From an uncultured bacterium (GTDB lineage: Bacteria > Patescibacteriota > Minisyncoccia > Phycocordibacterales > PALSA-1337), in contig CAIQCA010000075.1 in assembly GCA_903870235.1 (NCBI GenBank), positions 1 to 13,083 on the forward strand: DNA of 13,083 nucleotides, in the 5' to 3' direction. The position numbers and the translations under genes are program-made. This document shows, piece by piece, positions 12,664-13,083 of the stretch. Below the pieces are notes generated by a model, which saw nothing but the letters and a program-made list of their open reading frames with translations, did no database searches and had not been told where the DNA came from. The first letter of the stretch is position 1, and every line of letters starts with the position of its first letter.

Positions 12664-13083
12664 ATGGAAATCAACAAACCCGCGTTAGATAGACAGAATA
12701 ATTCTCCTGAATTTCAGATAAATTTTGAATGTAACGATAGTGAGATAACAATTGGAAGGATGAATAATCCTGTCATCAGGTCTCAGTTAATTGATATGCT
12801 AATGAGGGTTGATGTGTATAGAGAAGAAAAGATGAGAAGTATAAAGGTGGTGCCATTTAGAACATCTTTGGATGGAAATTCAGAGGATGACCTTTTTAAG
12901 GATGAGGTTGAGAACACTGTTTATTCGAGACAAGAACTTGGTTTCAAAGCGCGTACAAGAGAAGAAATAGAAAAACAAGTTGCAGAGGCTGTGGAAGAGG
13001 TGACCAATTCGACTGTCATAAACTATACTAGCGAAGAACCTTCGAATGAGAGCATGTCGTTGGGATGGAAGATTCCCTGGACC
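12664..13083 (+). CDS. Unknown protein, 3'-truncated by window edge
   Basis: An ATG at 12664 opens a frame of 140 codons without a stop up to the last base, so the gene continues beyond the window. I do not recognise it. The visible part is hydrophilic and acidic, with no signal peptide or membrane helix. IRSQLIDMLMRVDVYREEKMRS and REEIEKQVAEAVEEV look helical, the latter possibly coiled-coil. The final residues turn towards SLGWKIPWT. The start has no Shine-Dalgarno, unlike the gene before it. It begins its own transcription unit after the terminator at 12561-12582. The frame is supported by its length, the promoter-like element upstream and the position right after a terminator. Confidence 0.65.
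   Translation, partial: MEINKPALDRQNNSPEFQINFECNDSEITIGRMNNPVIRSQLIDMLMRVDVYREEKMRSIKVVPFRTSLDGNSEDDLFKDEVENTVYSRQELGFKARTREEIEKQVAEAVEEVTNSTVINYTSEEPSNESMSLGWKIPWT

Overview
The window looks like chromosome of a Candidate Phyla Radiation (Patescibacteria) bacterium, most likely a Parcubacteria-type lineage. The reasons are a row of small two-helix T4SS-type pilins, a NusB fused to a Nudix-like domain, a short Lys-tailed L32, few Shine-Dalgarno sequences on the conserved genes, and tRNAs without encoded CCA. TGA is used as a real stop: two unknown genes end in TGA, each followed by a hairpin terminator. The code is therefore standard, not the UGA=Gly code of Gracilibacteria and Absconditabacteria. 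The lineage call is inference from gene content.

Layout. Bases 1-2301 hold the 3' part of gyrA, followed by a small SAM methyltransferase (2399-2917) that is probably read from a leaderless mRNA. Bases 2961-6814 form a same-strand cluster: a membrane-anchored sugar-type solute-binding protein with no lipobox and no transporter partners, then five consecutive VirB2/TrbC-like pilin paralogues. Two of these carry extra extracytoplasmic regions, one of them with six cysteines and a Gly/Ser/Thr-rich linker. Bases 6821-9632 are a minus-strand block of three unknown membrane or secreted proteins, one with an SPFH/band-7-like pattern. They look GC-richer, have Shine-Dalgarno-like leaders and hairpin terminators, and lie behind two promoters of the same design. 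Next come minus-strand tRNA-Lys(CUU) and tRNA-Leu(UAG), with a duplicated tRNA 5' fragment beside the Lys gene. The plus strand then resumes with rpmF (L32), the nusB-Nudix fusion, rnc (RNase III), a Shine-Dalgarno-led unknown gene with its own terminator, and an unknown gene cut by the window end.

How the parts relate. gyrA, the tRNAs, rpmF, nusB and rnc are information-processing genes; nusB and rnc lie 47 nt apart and both act on rRNA precursors. The solute-binding protein and pilins look like one cell-surface module, perhaps pilus or secretion related, but no ATPase or coupling protein is in the window. The minus-strand block is the least understood part and the best place to look for new biology. 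It has its own promoter and translation-start style and encodes only envelope-directed proteins of unknown role.
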